DNA of 64,000 bases, taken from contig JAPLNI010000053.1 of assembly GCA_026692865.1 (NCBI GenBank), forward strand, positions 236,888 to 300,887, read 5' to 3'. The notes below the pieces were generated by a model. It was given only the letters and a program-made list of their open reading frames with translations, did not search any database and was not told where the DNA came from. The position numbers and the translations under genes are program-made. The stretch is from Planctomycetota bacterium (GTDB lineage: Bacteria > Planctomycetota > Planctomycetia > Pirellulales > Pirellulaceae). Each line of letters begins with the position of its first letter. Positions within the stretch are counted from its first letter, which is position 1. Below, piece by piece: positions 53,119-61,094 of the stretch.

Positions 53119-55020
53119 ATGCAGCGATCTATAATGTTTTCGTCAAATTTCGGAAAAATCGGTTTCACGCTATGTCTCTTGTCGGCCGTTGCCCTCAGCG
53201 GCTCGCACGCACTTGGCCAGTCAAATGGGCCGTCCAAAATTCCGGCAAAAACGGCCTCTGCAAGCAAGGTTCTCCCACCATCGGTCAACGAGGTCCCGGG
53301 TACTCGTGAAGCTCCAGTCATCGTCGCGACGGTAAACGGTTCGACCATCTCCCGAGATGAGCTTGCCGCACTTTGCATGAAGCGTTGCGGTAACGATGTT
53401 CTGGACAGTGTTGTAAACAAATCGCTGATCCTGCAAGCGTGTCAAGCTCAACAAATTGTTATAACGCAAAAACAAGTCGATGATGAGATCGGGCAAATTG
53501 CTGCCAAGTTTAGCTTGTCCACGCCGTTGTACCTAAAGCTGATTCAAGATCAACGCGATATCGTTCCAGAACAGTACATGTCGGACGTCATTTGGCCCAT
53601 GCTCGCACTCCGCGCACTCGCTCGAGACAAAGTCCAAGTAACTCAGTCTGATATCGACAAGGCTTTTCAAGCAGAATTTGGACCGAAGATCCAAGTTCGC
53701 ATGATCGCCATGACTGATGCAAGCAAAGCAAACAAAATCTTTCAAGATGCAAAAGCGAATCCTGATAGTTTTAAACTACTCGCCAAGCAGCACAGCGAAG
53801 ATCCTTCAAGTGCCAGCGTCGAAGGCTTGCTTCCACCCATTCGTCGCTACGGTGGTGATGACATGATCGAGAAAGTTGCTTTCAGTCTACAACCGAATCA
53901 GATTTCTGAACTCTTTCAAGTCGGGAACATGCACGTTTGTTTGCAATGTGTTCGCCACATCAATCCAACGCCTCCTTCCGCCGAGCAGATTACCGAGATT
54001 CAAAAAGGTATCCGCCGAGAAATGGAAGATGTAAAACTTCGCGAAATGGCAGACACACTTTTTACGACGCTTCGTGAACAATCAAGTGTCATTAAAGTTT
54101 TCGGAAATCCAGAACTCGAAAAGCAACATCCAGGTGTTGCAGCGTTTCTCAATCGGCAACCAGTTGCAGGTAAAGTTCTCGAAGACGAATGCATCAAACG
54201 ATTCGGAACCAAGATTCTCGAAGGAGTCATTCATCGCAAATTGCTCGAAGGTGCACTCGAAGCCAGCAGCAAAGCAATCGTACAAGCTGACGTCGATGCC
54301 GAGATTGCCCGCGCAGCCGAGTACTACGGCATGATTCACAACGACGGAACTCCTGACGTAGAAGCATGGATGAAAGAGATTCTCAAGGAAGAAGGTTCTA
54401 GCAAAGAACTTTATCTAAGCGATGTAGTCTGGCCTTCGGTCGCGCTGAAAAAATTGATCGATGGCAAGGTAACCGTTACCGATGAAGATCTTCAAAAAGG
54501 CTACGAATCAAACTATGGCTCGCGAGCGGAAGTACTAGCCATCGTTTGCAGTAACCAGCGCACCGCACAAGAAGTTTGGCAACTAGCTCGCAACAATCCA
54601 ACGGAACAATTCTTTGGCGAATTGGCGGCACAATACTCGGTTGAACCAAGCTCTCGAAGTAACTTCGGTAAGATTCCACCGCTGCGAAAACACAGCGGAC
54701 AACCAATCCTTGAAACCGCCGCGTTCAAGCTTCAGCCAGGTGAAATGTCCGGAATCGTCGAAGCGGGAGGACAATACATCGTGCTTCGAAGTCAAGGACT
54801 CACCGCACCTGTTGCTACGCAAATGGATGCGGTTCAAAGCGAGCTTTACAAAGACATCCTTGAAAAGAAGCAACGCATTGCAATGGAAAAGCACTTAGAA
54901 GCACTGCTCGCTGCAGCACAGATCGATAACTTCCTGGCCCGTAAGGTCCAGCTTGGAACGGCAGCAACGCAAGCATCTTTAAGAGCAATCAAAGAAGATG
55001 CGATGCAATCTAGGAAGTAA
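53119..55020 (+). CDS. Secreted parvulin-type peptidylprolyl isomerase with internal duplication
   Basis: 633 residues with GGAAGGA before the ATG and a signal peptide (LCLLSAVALSGSHALG). Two homologous halves follow, each with a SurA_N-like helical part and a rotamase-like end. The first half has QHSEDPSSASVEGLLPPIRRYGG, the second AQYSVEPSSRSNFGKIPPLRKHSG. The core motif of parvulins (the S-x-D-x-x-S step after the QHS) is visible in both. A periplasmic chaperone or isomerase for outer-membrane or secreted proteins is inferred. It converges with kdsB, overlapping by 11 bases. Confidence 0.85.
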   Translation: MQRSIMFSSNFGKIGFTLCLLSAVALSGSHALGQSNGPSKIPAKTASASKVLPPSVNEVPGTREAPVIVATVNGSTISRDELAALCMKRCGNDVLDSVVNKSLILQACQAQQIVITQKQVDDEIGQIAAKFSLSTPLYLKLIQDQRDIVPEQYMSDVIWPMLALRALARDKVQVTQSDIDKAFQAEFGPKIQVRMIAMTDASKANKIFQDAKANPDSFKLLAKQHSEDPSSASVEGLLPPIRRYGGDDMIEKVAFSLQPNQISELFQVGNMHVCLQCVRHINPTPPSAEQITEIQKGIRREMEDVKLREMADTLFTTLREQSSVIKVFGNPELEKQHPGVAAFLNRQPVAGKVLEDECIKRFGTKILEGVIHRKLLEGALEASSKAIVQADVDAEIARAAEYYGMIHNDGTPDVEAWMKEILKEEGSSKELYLSDVVWPSVALKKLIDGKVTVTDEDLQKGYESNYGSRAEVLAIVCSNQRTAQEVWQLARNNPTEQFFGELAAQYSVEPSSRSNFGKIPPLRKHSGQPILETAAFKLQPGEMSGIVEAGGQYIVLRSQGLTAPVATQMDAVQSELYKDILEKKQRIAMEKHLEALLAAAQIDNFLARKVQLGTAATQASLRAIKEDAMQSRK

Positions 55021-55777
55021 GCCGTTTAACAAACGCATCATAATCGGCTCGCGTATCAATCCCGCGAGTCGCATACGGAACAATGCCGACCATAATCTTG
55101 TGGTCGGCTTGTAAGAATCGGAGTTGCTCGAGCTTTTCTGTGTTCTCCAGCGGGCTCATCGGAAGTTGATGCAACGATTGCAAAAATTCGCGTCGATAGG
55201 CGTAGATCCCTAAGTGCTGCAGGAACAGCGACCGCGTTTGCTGTAGCATGGATTCGTCCCAAGAGCGTGGATGCGGGATAGGACTGCGGCTGAAGTAGAG
55301 AGCCTCGCCATGATGACTTCGGACGACTTTAACGCACGCAGGGTCTTCTAGGTCGGATTTTTTGCGGATCGGTGTTGCAAGAGTCGCAACGGATGCATTT
55401 GGGTTATCAAGCAAAAGTTCCAAGACTTGATCGATCGCTTCCCCTTCGATCTCCGGTTCATCACCTTGTACGTTAATCCAGATATCAACGTCGGGATGAG
55501 CCGCAGAAACTTCAGCCACGCGGTCCGTCCCCGAAGCCGCGTTTGGATCGGTCATCATCGCTACGCCGCCAAAGCGAGCAACCTCATCAAAAATCCGTTG
55601 ATGATCCACGGCGATGATAATGCCTGATGGTTTGTGTGCTTTCGATGCCGCGCGAAAGGTATGCTCCAGAACAGTCATTCCCGTTTCGCGGAGAAGTAGT
55701 TTTTCTGGTAGCCGAGTCGAAGCGAGTCGTGCTGGGATAATGATTCGTGAGGTGTGTGAAGCGCTAAGAGGTGTCAT
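55010..55777 (-). CDS. kdsB: 3-deoxy-manno-octulosonate cytidylyltransferase
   Basis: About 255 residues from ATG 55777; the frame to 55852 adds 25 residues of no known origin. IIIPARLASTRLPEKLL is the CTP-binding start, and VQGDEPEIEGEAIDQVL is the metal and ribose block. The enzyme activates Kdo with CMP before its transfer to lipid A, so this organism should make LPS-like lipids, as some planctomycetes do. Neighbouring kds, lpx or waa genes are not seen. Confidence 0.95.
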   Translation of the reverse strand: MTPLSASHTSRIIIPARLASTRLPEKLLLRETGMTVLEHTFRAASKAHKPSGIIIAVDHQRIFDEVARFGGVAMMTDPNAASGTDRVAEVSAAHPDVDIWINVQGDEPEIEGEAIDQVLELLLDNPNASVATLATPIRKKSDLEDPACVKVVRSHHGEALYFSRSPIPHPRSWDESMLQQTRSLFLQHLGIYAYRREFLQSLHQLPMSPLENTEKLEQLRFLQADHKIMVGIVPYATRGIDTRADYDAFVKRLTS

Positions 55778-55861
55778 CGATATTTGAATGTATTTGAAGG
55801 AGAATTGCCCACGCTTCGCCGTCAAGGTATACTCTTCAAGGTCGGACGCCAAGCAACTTTC

Positions 55862-55970
55862 CTGACGAAACCTGAGCCGATGGCGCTAGCTACGGTTGTT
55901 GAATATTCAACAGCTTACCAGATATTACCCGAAGCTAGCGCTTACGGCTCAGACAAGTTGTTTTCATCAG
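55862..55970. repeat. Intergenic paired-palindrome element with complete outer arms
   Basis: Outer arms CTGACGAAACCTGAGCCG and CGGCTCAG...GTTTTCATCAG enclose inner arms GATGGCGCTAGC and GCTAGCGCTTACGG. The middle contains the palindrome GTTGAATATTCAAC. Read left to right, the frame KPEPMALATVVEYS to LPEASAYGS is open, the same frame as the copies inside genes. It lies between divergent kdsB and the sigma-factor gene. Confidence 0.75.
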
Positions 55971-56003
55971 TGCTGGAAACGACAGCCCGACCATTGACTT
56001 TTT

Positions 56004-56531
56004 ATGAGTACGACAACACCTGTACAACTTGAAGCCTATCGCGAATTTCTGCTCAGCTTAGCTCGGCGGCAGCTAGGCGCATGGCTTCGTCCAAAGGTTT
56101 CTGAGTCGGATATTGTTCAGTCGACACTACTGCAAGCTCATAGCAATCTCGAAACCTTTCGCGGCGCTTCTGACCAGGAACTACGGAGTTGGCTGGCGAT
56201 AATTCTACACAATCAATGTGTTAATGAATCGCAAAAATATTTTACGAATCAAAAGCGGGATATTCGCCGTGAACGTTCAGATGTGTCACAGCACCTTGTT
56301 TGTAATGATCCGACGGCTTCGAACGCGCTAGTATCCTTAGAGACAATCAATCGTATGTTAGAAGCCGTGAAGCTGTTGCCCGAGGAGGAACGCGAGATTA
56401 TTCAGCTTCGACATATTGAACAACTAAGCTTGGTGGAGATTTCCGAAAGGTTACAAATCAGTCGGCACGTGGCTTACCGACGTTGGAAGTCCGCATTGAA
56501 AACGCTTGGCGGCCTCTTGAAAGATGACTGA
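56004..56531 (+). CDS. ECF RNA polymerase sigma factor
   Basis: 175 residues. Sigma2 includes ARRQLGAWLRPKVSESDIVQSTLLQAHSN and the promoter-melting FRGASDQELRSWLAIILHN. Sigma4 is EREIIQLRHIEQLSLVEISERLQISRHVAYRRWKSAL, a helix-turn-helix. It is followed by a membrane-linked kinase on the same strand with 35 bases between, a pairing typical of planctomycete ECF-STK modules, in which the kinase is thought to control the sigma factor. No anti-sigma gene is seen. A tandem 16-base duplication covers the stop codon. Confidence 0.9.
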   Translation: MSTTTPVQLEAYREFLLSLARRQLGAWLRPKVSESDIVQSTLLQAHSNLETFRGASDQELRSWLAIILHNQCVNESQKYFTNQKRDIRRERSDVSQHLVCNDPTASNALVSLETINRMLEAVKLLPEEEREIIQLRHIEQLSLVEISERLQISRHVAYRRWKSALKTLGGLLKDD

Positions 56532-56554
56532 TGCGTATGATGACTGATGCGTAT
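56523..56554 (+). repeat. Perfect 16-base tandem duplication at the sigma-factor stop
   Basis: GATGACTGATGCGTAT occurs twice back to back (56523-56538 and 56539-56554). The first copy holds the last codons (GAT GAC) and TGA stop of the sigma gene; the second lies before the kinase. It could have lengthened the spacer between the two coupled genes. Confidence 0.8.
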
Positions 56555-56566
56555 AAGGGGCAGTAA

Positions 56567-58138
56567 ATGTCAGCGAATCATTTCGATCTGGATAGTAAAG
56601 AGTCTGACGAGTTTCCTTCGGAAAACGACGCAGAAATCGCCTTGGCAGAACGGTTATTGGACGCGGTATTCGGTCCGCTAGCAACTCGAGAAAGCGCGTT
56701 GTCGATCAACGCCATGCGAGAGTCGCATCCGACGCGAGATCAAGCTACTGAAAGTACGAACACACTAGCGCGATTCAAGATTGGACGACTCTTAGGGCAA
56801 GGAGCCTTTGGAAATGTTTTCGAAGCATATGACCCACTGATGAGGAGGTCAGTTGCGATCAAAGTCGCTCGAGCCAACGTCAGTAACGATCTGCTTGTTC
56901 GAGAAAGGTTCTTTCGCGAGATCCATCTGTCATCCAAATTGACTCACCCGGGCATCGTGCCGATCTACGAAGCCGGTGAAGCAAATGGTTATGTCTTCTT
57001 TGTGATGGAGCTTTGCAAAGGGAAGACACTCTCGCACTGGCTCTCTGCACAGACAGACTCGACGCCCATTCGTGATGCGGCCTCGATATCGCTTCAAATA
57101 GCCCACGCAATCGCTCACGGTCATGATCGGGGTGTCGTTCATCGAGATTTAAAACCAGACAACATCATGGTTCAAGAGGTCCTGGTTCATGATACCATGG
57201 TTCAAGATATTACCGAGAAAAAATTGCTCGTACGAATACTCGACTTTGGATTGGCGTTCGGTATTGAAGACAGCATGCGATACACGTCGAGTAGCACGCT
57301 CCTGGGGACACCGCTTTATATGTCTCCGGAGCAGCTCGATTTCGGCGTCGGGGATATCGGACCGAAGTCAGATATTTTTTCGATCGGAGCAATTCTCTAT
57401 GAGTTGTTGACTGGGAGTTCGCCTTTTGTTGCGGCTTCACTTCCGAAAGTGATTGATCGAATTAGAAGCGATTCCATTATTCCGCCCCGCATAATTCGAG
57501 CGGATATGCCGATCGACTTGGAAATTATCTGCATGAAGTGTCTACGATCAGATCCCGCTCTGCGATACGAAACGGCAACCGCGTTAGCTGATGATCTAGA
57601 TGCGTTTTTGAACTTTCGGCCAATTCGAGCTCGCTCAATGACGATGATTGAGCGCGGTGTTACTTGGCTTCGAAGGCCGAGCCGTGTTACCGAGTTTGGG
57701 TTAGGCCTGATCGCAATTAATTTGCTAGTGCTAGGGTGGGCCGTGTTCAACTATCCAGTCGTGACGTGTTTATTCCCCGGTTCGAATACGGACAGTCAAA
57801 CTCGCGATTTGTTTTTGCCGGTCGTCTGCTTAATTATTCCCGTTCACGGATTCATGCTTTGGTCCAGCATTCAGATTTATCGAAGGCAACTTTCCCGCAG
57901 AGTTGCAGTAGTTCATCTTACCGCAACGATTCTTATGGCTCTAATCTCTATTACTGTCGTATGTTTAACCTCGGGAACAACAGCTTTAGACATGAATCGA
58001 TTCGAGCGAGTCGCCACGTTAGGTTTAATGTCGACATTTGCAGAGGTGCAAGCGTTCGGTGTTTTGGCCTTGTTGCTCTTCGCTTCGTGGCCTAAACATC
58101 CAACTAAGACTTCGGCTACTCATTCATCAGACCAATAA
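56567..58138 (+). CDS. Membrane Ser/Thr protein kinase paired with the ECF sigma factor
   Basis: 523 residues. The kinase domain (about 70-350) is complete: LGQGAFGNVFEAY, Lys99, HRDLKPDN with Asp194, DFG at 226-228, and MSPEQ. Four hydrophobic segments follow near 380-510 (FGLGLIAINLLVLGWAVF, FLPVVCLIIPVHGFMLW, VVHLTATILMALISITVVCL, FGVLALLLFASW), so it is a membrane receptor kinase with no external domain to speak of. The catalytic loop to DFG region is lengthened by a 15-base unit repeated three times (57167-57211). It is co-directional with the sigma gene, 35 bases downstream. Confidence 0.92.
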   Translation: MSANHFDLDSKESDEFPSENDAEIALAERLLDAVFGPLATRESALSINAMRESHPTRDQATESTNTLARFKIGRLLGQGAFGNVFEAYDPLMRRSVAIKVARANVSNDLLVRERFFREIHLSSKLTHPGIVPIYEAGEANGYVFFVMELCKGKTLSHWLSAQTDSTPIRDAASISLQIAHAIAHGHDRGVVHRDLKPDNIMVQEVLVHDTMVQDITEKKLLVRILDFGLAFGIEDSMRYTSSSTLLGTPLYMSPEQLDFGVGDIGPKSDIFSIGAILYELLTGSSPFVAASLPKVIDRIRSDSIIPPRIIRADMPIDLEIICMKCLRSDPALRYETATALADDLDAFLNFRPIRARSMTMIERGVTWLRRPSRVTEFGLGLIAINLLVLGWAVFNYPVVTCLFPGSNTDSQTRDLFLPVVCLIIPVHGFMLWSSIQIYRRQLSRRVAVVHLTATILMALISITVVCLTSGTTALDMNRFERVATLGLMSTFAEVQAFGVLALLLFASWPKHPTKTSATHSSDQ

Positions 58139-58196
58139 GTACTTTGCGTCAGCATCAGCATAAGCCCTCTCCCCTCCCCTCTTCGAATCGCCTTCT

Positions 58197-58730
58197 ATGA
58201 CAACTACCGCAACAAGATTTCTTATTCTCATGCGCCACGCGAAAAGTTCTTGGGCGGACGAAGGGATGGATGATTTTTCGAGGCCGTTAAATAGTCGCGG
58301 TCATCGAACGGCACCAATAATCGCTAAGTGGATTATTGAACACGGTTTTATTCCAGACATGGTCCTGTGTAGCACGGCAGTCAGGACTCAACAAACACTT
58401 GAAATATTGACGGACATCTGGAACAAACAGGGCGATCAACAATTCAACCGGCAGGACTGCTCCGAGTTATACCTCGCATCTACCAATGCCATCCTTGAGT
58501 GTCTTAGCAAACGATGCAATACAGATCTGCTTCCAAGCAAGGTTTTGGTGATTGGACACAATCCCGGACTTGAGTTAACCGCGTCCATCTTATCTGGACA
58601 AGTCATCTCGATGGCCACTGCGGAGTGTATTGTCTTTGAGATTGCTTCCAGCAAACAACCAAACTGGACTCTCGATCTGAAACTAGGTGGCATAGCGAAG
58701 ATTCATCAAGTGGCCCCGAAGACGCTGTAG
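58197..58730 (+). CDS. SixA-like histidine phosphatase
   Basis: 177 residues. RFLILMRHAKSSW carries the RHA motif with His14, and VLVIGHNPGLE holds the second catalytic His; the size and motifs match SixA, which removes phosphate from histidine in phosphorelay proteins such as ArcB. The neighbouring kinase is a Ser/Thr enzyme, so the natural target is unclear. The start lies after a CT-rich run (CCCTCTCCCCTCCCC) and has no clear ribosome site. Confidence 0.88.
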   Translation: MTTTATRFLILMRHAKSSWADEGMDDFSRPLNSRGHRTAPIIAKWIIEHGFIPDMVLCSTAVRTQQTLEILTDIWNKQGDQQFNRQDCSELYLASTNAILECLSKRCNTDLLPSKVLVIGHNPGLELTASILSGQVISMATAECIVFEIASSKQPNWTLDLKLGGIAKIHQVAPKTL

Positions 58731-58906
58731 CACGAAATTGATGTCAGCCGACACGCCCGAAAGTAAATTCCGCTTGCCGAGCGGAACCAATTGGGATTCG
58801 CCCGGCAGGCGAACACTACTGATGTGTACCTAAGCTAAACGCTTTCTCACGCGAGACGGCAGTGAATCGCGGAACTCAAGTCTCGGAGCGACTTGGTTAC
58901 GTGGTT

Positions 58907-59281
58907 TTAGTATCTGGGGATCGATTCATCGATTGATTGGCTCCACAAGTCGATGCCGCCAGCCATACTTTGTGCCGTTGGGAAACCGTTTGCTCGCAGC
59001 CAATTGGCGACACGCATCGAACGTCCACCGTGATGACAATGGACAACGATATGTTTATCACGTAGCGAGTCTAGCTTGCCAGAAACCTCTTGCCACTGCG
59101 ACATGGGAAGTAGTGTTGCTCCGGCAATGGAAGCGGTTGCGAACTCATTTTCTTCTCTGCAATCAACTAACGCCCAGTCTTCTGTGTTCTCCATCCACTG
59201 ACTGACAGTTTGTACATCGACTTCGATAGGAACAGCGGAACTATCCGTGTTTGGGGCGACCTTCGGAATGGGGGTGGACAT
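58907..59281 (-). CDS. Rhodanese-domain protein
   Basis: 124 residues. The active cysteine is Cys82 in VVHCHHGGRSMRVANWL, the rhodanese P-loop-like site. WALVDCREENEFATASIAGA is the domain's other signature. Single-domain rhodaneses move sulfane sulfur from donors such as thiosulfate or persulfide; the donor and acceptor are unknown. It is alone, converging with sixA and divergent from the BRCT-MerR-TPR gene. The leader is a short unstructured N-terminus. Confidence 0.9.
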   Translation of the reverse strand: MSTPIPKVAPNTDSSAVPIEVDVQTVSQWMENTEDWALVDCREENEFATASIAGATLLPMSQWQEVSGKLDSLRDKHIVVHCHHGGRSMRVANWLRANGFPTAQSMAGGIDLWSQSIDESIPRY

Positions 59282-59423
59282 GGGTTTGATTTCAATTGGA
59301 CGTTACGACGTAGAATAAAGACGATACATTGTACAACGGATAAGGGGCTAACGGCACTAAGCAGTAGCAGCTAGTTCCTTTTGTATGCTGTCCATTGCTA
59401 ATCTTCAGCGACTTACGTTTGTT

Positions 59424-60848
59424 ATGAAAAACGATGATCAACAACCGATTCCGGTGACTCCGCCAGTCGATTCGAGTTTGTTGCAGCAGCATGGTTCCCA
59501 CACTTCGGATGGGCTGATGAAAACTGAGCCGATGGCGCTAGCCACGGGTGACCGCGCAACTGCGTCTGTACCGTTAGCACCCGAGGCTAGCGCCTACGGC
59601 TCAGCGAAGAAAACGTTTTCATCAGGCCAGAATTCGGGTGCCGTAGCTGGACAGCGGGTTGCGATCATTGGACGTCTTGGGGGAATGAATCGGCGCGAGG
59701 CGATGCAATCGATTCGCGATCATGGCGGAACGCCTATTGAGCGTGGTTTGAAAGACGCCGACATCGTGGTGATCGGCGGAGATCAATTGGCCGTGGATGT
59801 GTCTCGATTGATGGCTCATGAAGGTATCGATGAAGCGTTGGATGCTCGCGAAATCGAAGTCCTGGCTGAAAGTGAATTCTATCAACGACTAGGGCTGGTT
59901 GAGCCTCAAGGAAATGTCAAGCAACTCTACACACCAGCCATGTTATCGGACCTCCTCAAAGTATCGATAAGAACCGTTCGTCGCTGGCATCGCATGGGGT
60001 TGATCAAGCCCGTTCGGACTGTTCATCGACTTGCGTACTTCGATTTCCAGGAAGTGCAATCGGCGCGGCAACTTGCTCAATGGGTCGAGGAAGGTGCCAA
60101 GCCTGCAGCCATCCAGAAGCAGCTCGCTGATTTCGCTAAATGGCTACCCGGTGGCGCTCGATCTGTTGATCAATTGAACATCATCGTTGAAGGGCAGCGA
60201 TTGCTACTTCGTCAAGGCGAAGGACTTGTCGACGCTGCCGGGCAGATCCGAATTGATTTCGAATCGCTAGAGCCAGACTACGTGTCACCCAATCAACTCG
60301 ATGAGCATGGTGATGGAGAGAATCGACAGTTATTGCTGTTTACTCCCAACACACAATCCGCCGCTATATCACCGGCCTCCTCGATGACCGCCGAGGAGAT
60401 GCTAGAGCATGCGAATACGCTCGAAGATGAAGGTCAACTACGCGAAGCGATCGAATGGTATCGATTACTACTTGGGAGCTTTGGCCCGTCTGCTGAATAC
60501 AATTTCCAATTAGCCGAACTGCTTTATCGTGAAGGGGAAGTCGAAGCCGCACGCGAGCGCTACTATGCAGCAATTGAACTCGATAATGAATATGTCGAAG
60601 CCAGAGCAAATCTTGGCTGTGTCCTTCAAGAAACAGGCCGCTCTGATCTTGCTATCGCAGCCTTCCGCGGAGCGATCTCGCTCTACCCTGAGTATGCCGA
60701 CGTCCACTACCACTTAGCAAGACTGCTAGACGAGACAGATCATCGAAGCGAAGCACTCAGTCACTGGTCCGAATTCGCACGGCTCTCCCCACAAAGCCCA
60801 TGGGTCGGTGAGGCGATTGAAAGACTTGATGAAGAAACTAGTTGCTAA
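59424..60848 (+). CDS. BRCT - MerR-type helix-turn-helix - TPR fusion protein
   Basis: About 474 residues from ATG 59424; ATG 59385 adds 13. Residues 78-140 form a BRCT-like domain (VAIIGRLGGMNRREAMQSI). 185-250 is a MerR-type winged helix (MLSDLLKVSIRTVRRWHRMGLI). About 330-460 holds TPR repeats (AIEWYRLLLGSFGPSAEYNFQ, LAIAAFRGAISLYPEYADVH). Domain order is from visible motifs. The combination suggests a regulator that binds DNA and a protein partner; BRCT in this position is not usual for MerR. The N-terminus carries the repeat peptide at about 35-60 (TEPMALATG to EASAYGS). Confidence 0.85.
   Translation: MKNDDQQPIPVTPPVDSSLLQQHGSHTSDGLMKTEPMALATGDRATASVPLAPEASAYGSAKKTFSSGQNSGAVAGQRVAIIGRLGGMNRREAMQSIRDHGGTPIERGLKDADIVVIGGDQLAVDVSRLMAHEGIDEALDAREIEVLAESEFYQRLGLVEPQGNVKQLYTPAMLSDLLKVSIRTVRRWHRMGLIKPVRTVHRLAYFDFQEVQSARQLAQWVEEGAKPAAIQKQLADFAKWLPGGARSVDQLNIIVEGQRLLLRQGEGLVDAAGQIRIDFESLEPDYVSPNQLDEHGDGENRQLLLFTPNTQSAAISPASSMTAEEMLEHANTLEDEGQLREAIEWYRLLLGSFGPSAEYNFQLAELLYREGEVEAARERYYAAIELDNEYVEARANLGCVLQETGRSDLAIAAFRGAISLYPEYADVHYHLARLLDETDHRSEALSHWSEFARLSPQSPWVGEAIERLDEETSC
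59514..59625 (+). repeat. In-frame paired-palindrome element at the 5' end of the BRCT-MerR-TPR gene
   Basis: Outer arms CTGATGAAAACTGAGCCG and CTCAGCGAAGAAAACGTTTTCATCAG, inner arms GATGGCGCTAGCC and GGCTAGCGCCTACGG. The whole element is a multiple of three and open in the gene's frame, reading LMKTEPMALATG then APEASAYGS and KKTFSSG. It lies before the first domain. Confidence 0.8.
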
Positions 60849-60893
60849 GGGCTAAGCACATCGGAAAGAGTGTTTCGGCATAACAAATTTCTG

Positions 60894-61030
60894 CTCCCTT
60901 CTCCCCCGGTACTCCGGGGGAGAAGGGCTGGGGATGAGGGGGTAAATGATCTCGAAACCCAACTTCCTTATAGTTTGCTGAAGCCCCTCACCCCCGACCC
61001 CTCTCCCCGGATTACCGGGGCGAGGGGAGC
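60894..61030. repeat. Double-hairpin repeat CCCTTCTCCCCCGG...CCCCTCTCCCCGG
   Basis: Two perfect or near-perfect hairpins: CCCTTCTCCCCCGG (60896-60909) with CCGGGGGAGAAGGG (60914-60927), and CCCCTCTCCCCGG (60998-61010) with CCGGGGCGAGGGG (61015-61027). The middle carries GAGGGGG and CCCCTCACCCCC, facing each other. The repeats CCCCTCACCCC and CTTCTCCCCCGG are, from memory, very common intergenic elements in several phyla, and both are palindromic. It lies between two converging genes and might also end transcription. Confidence 0.75.
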
Positions 61031-61094
61031 TAGACTTTATGGTTTATACCAGATGACTCCTGCCGACGTGCTTAGTTGCCACGGCCTCGTTTGA

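Noticed and set aside
55784..56032. Open frame spanning the intergenic palindrome element
   Set aside because: It is open because the element is open in this frame, not because it is a gene; it also runs into the sigma-factor start.
60870..61094. Open frame across the double hairpin repeat
   Set aside because: The encoded protein is repeat sequence (PPVLRGRRAGDEG type), which commonly appears as false genes in annotations.
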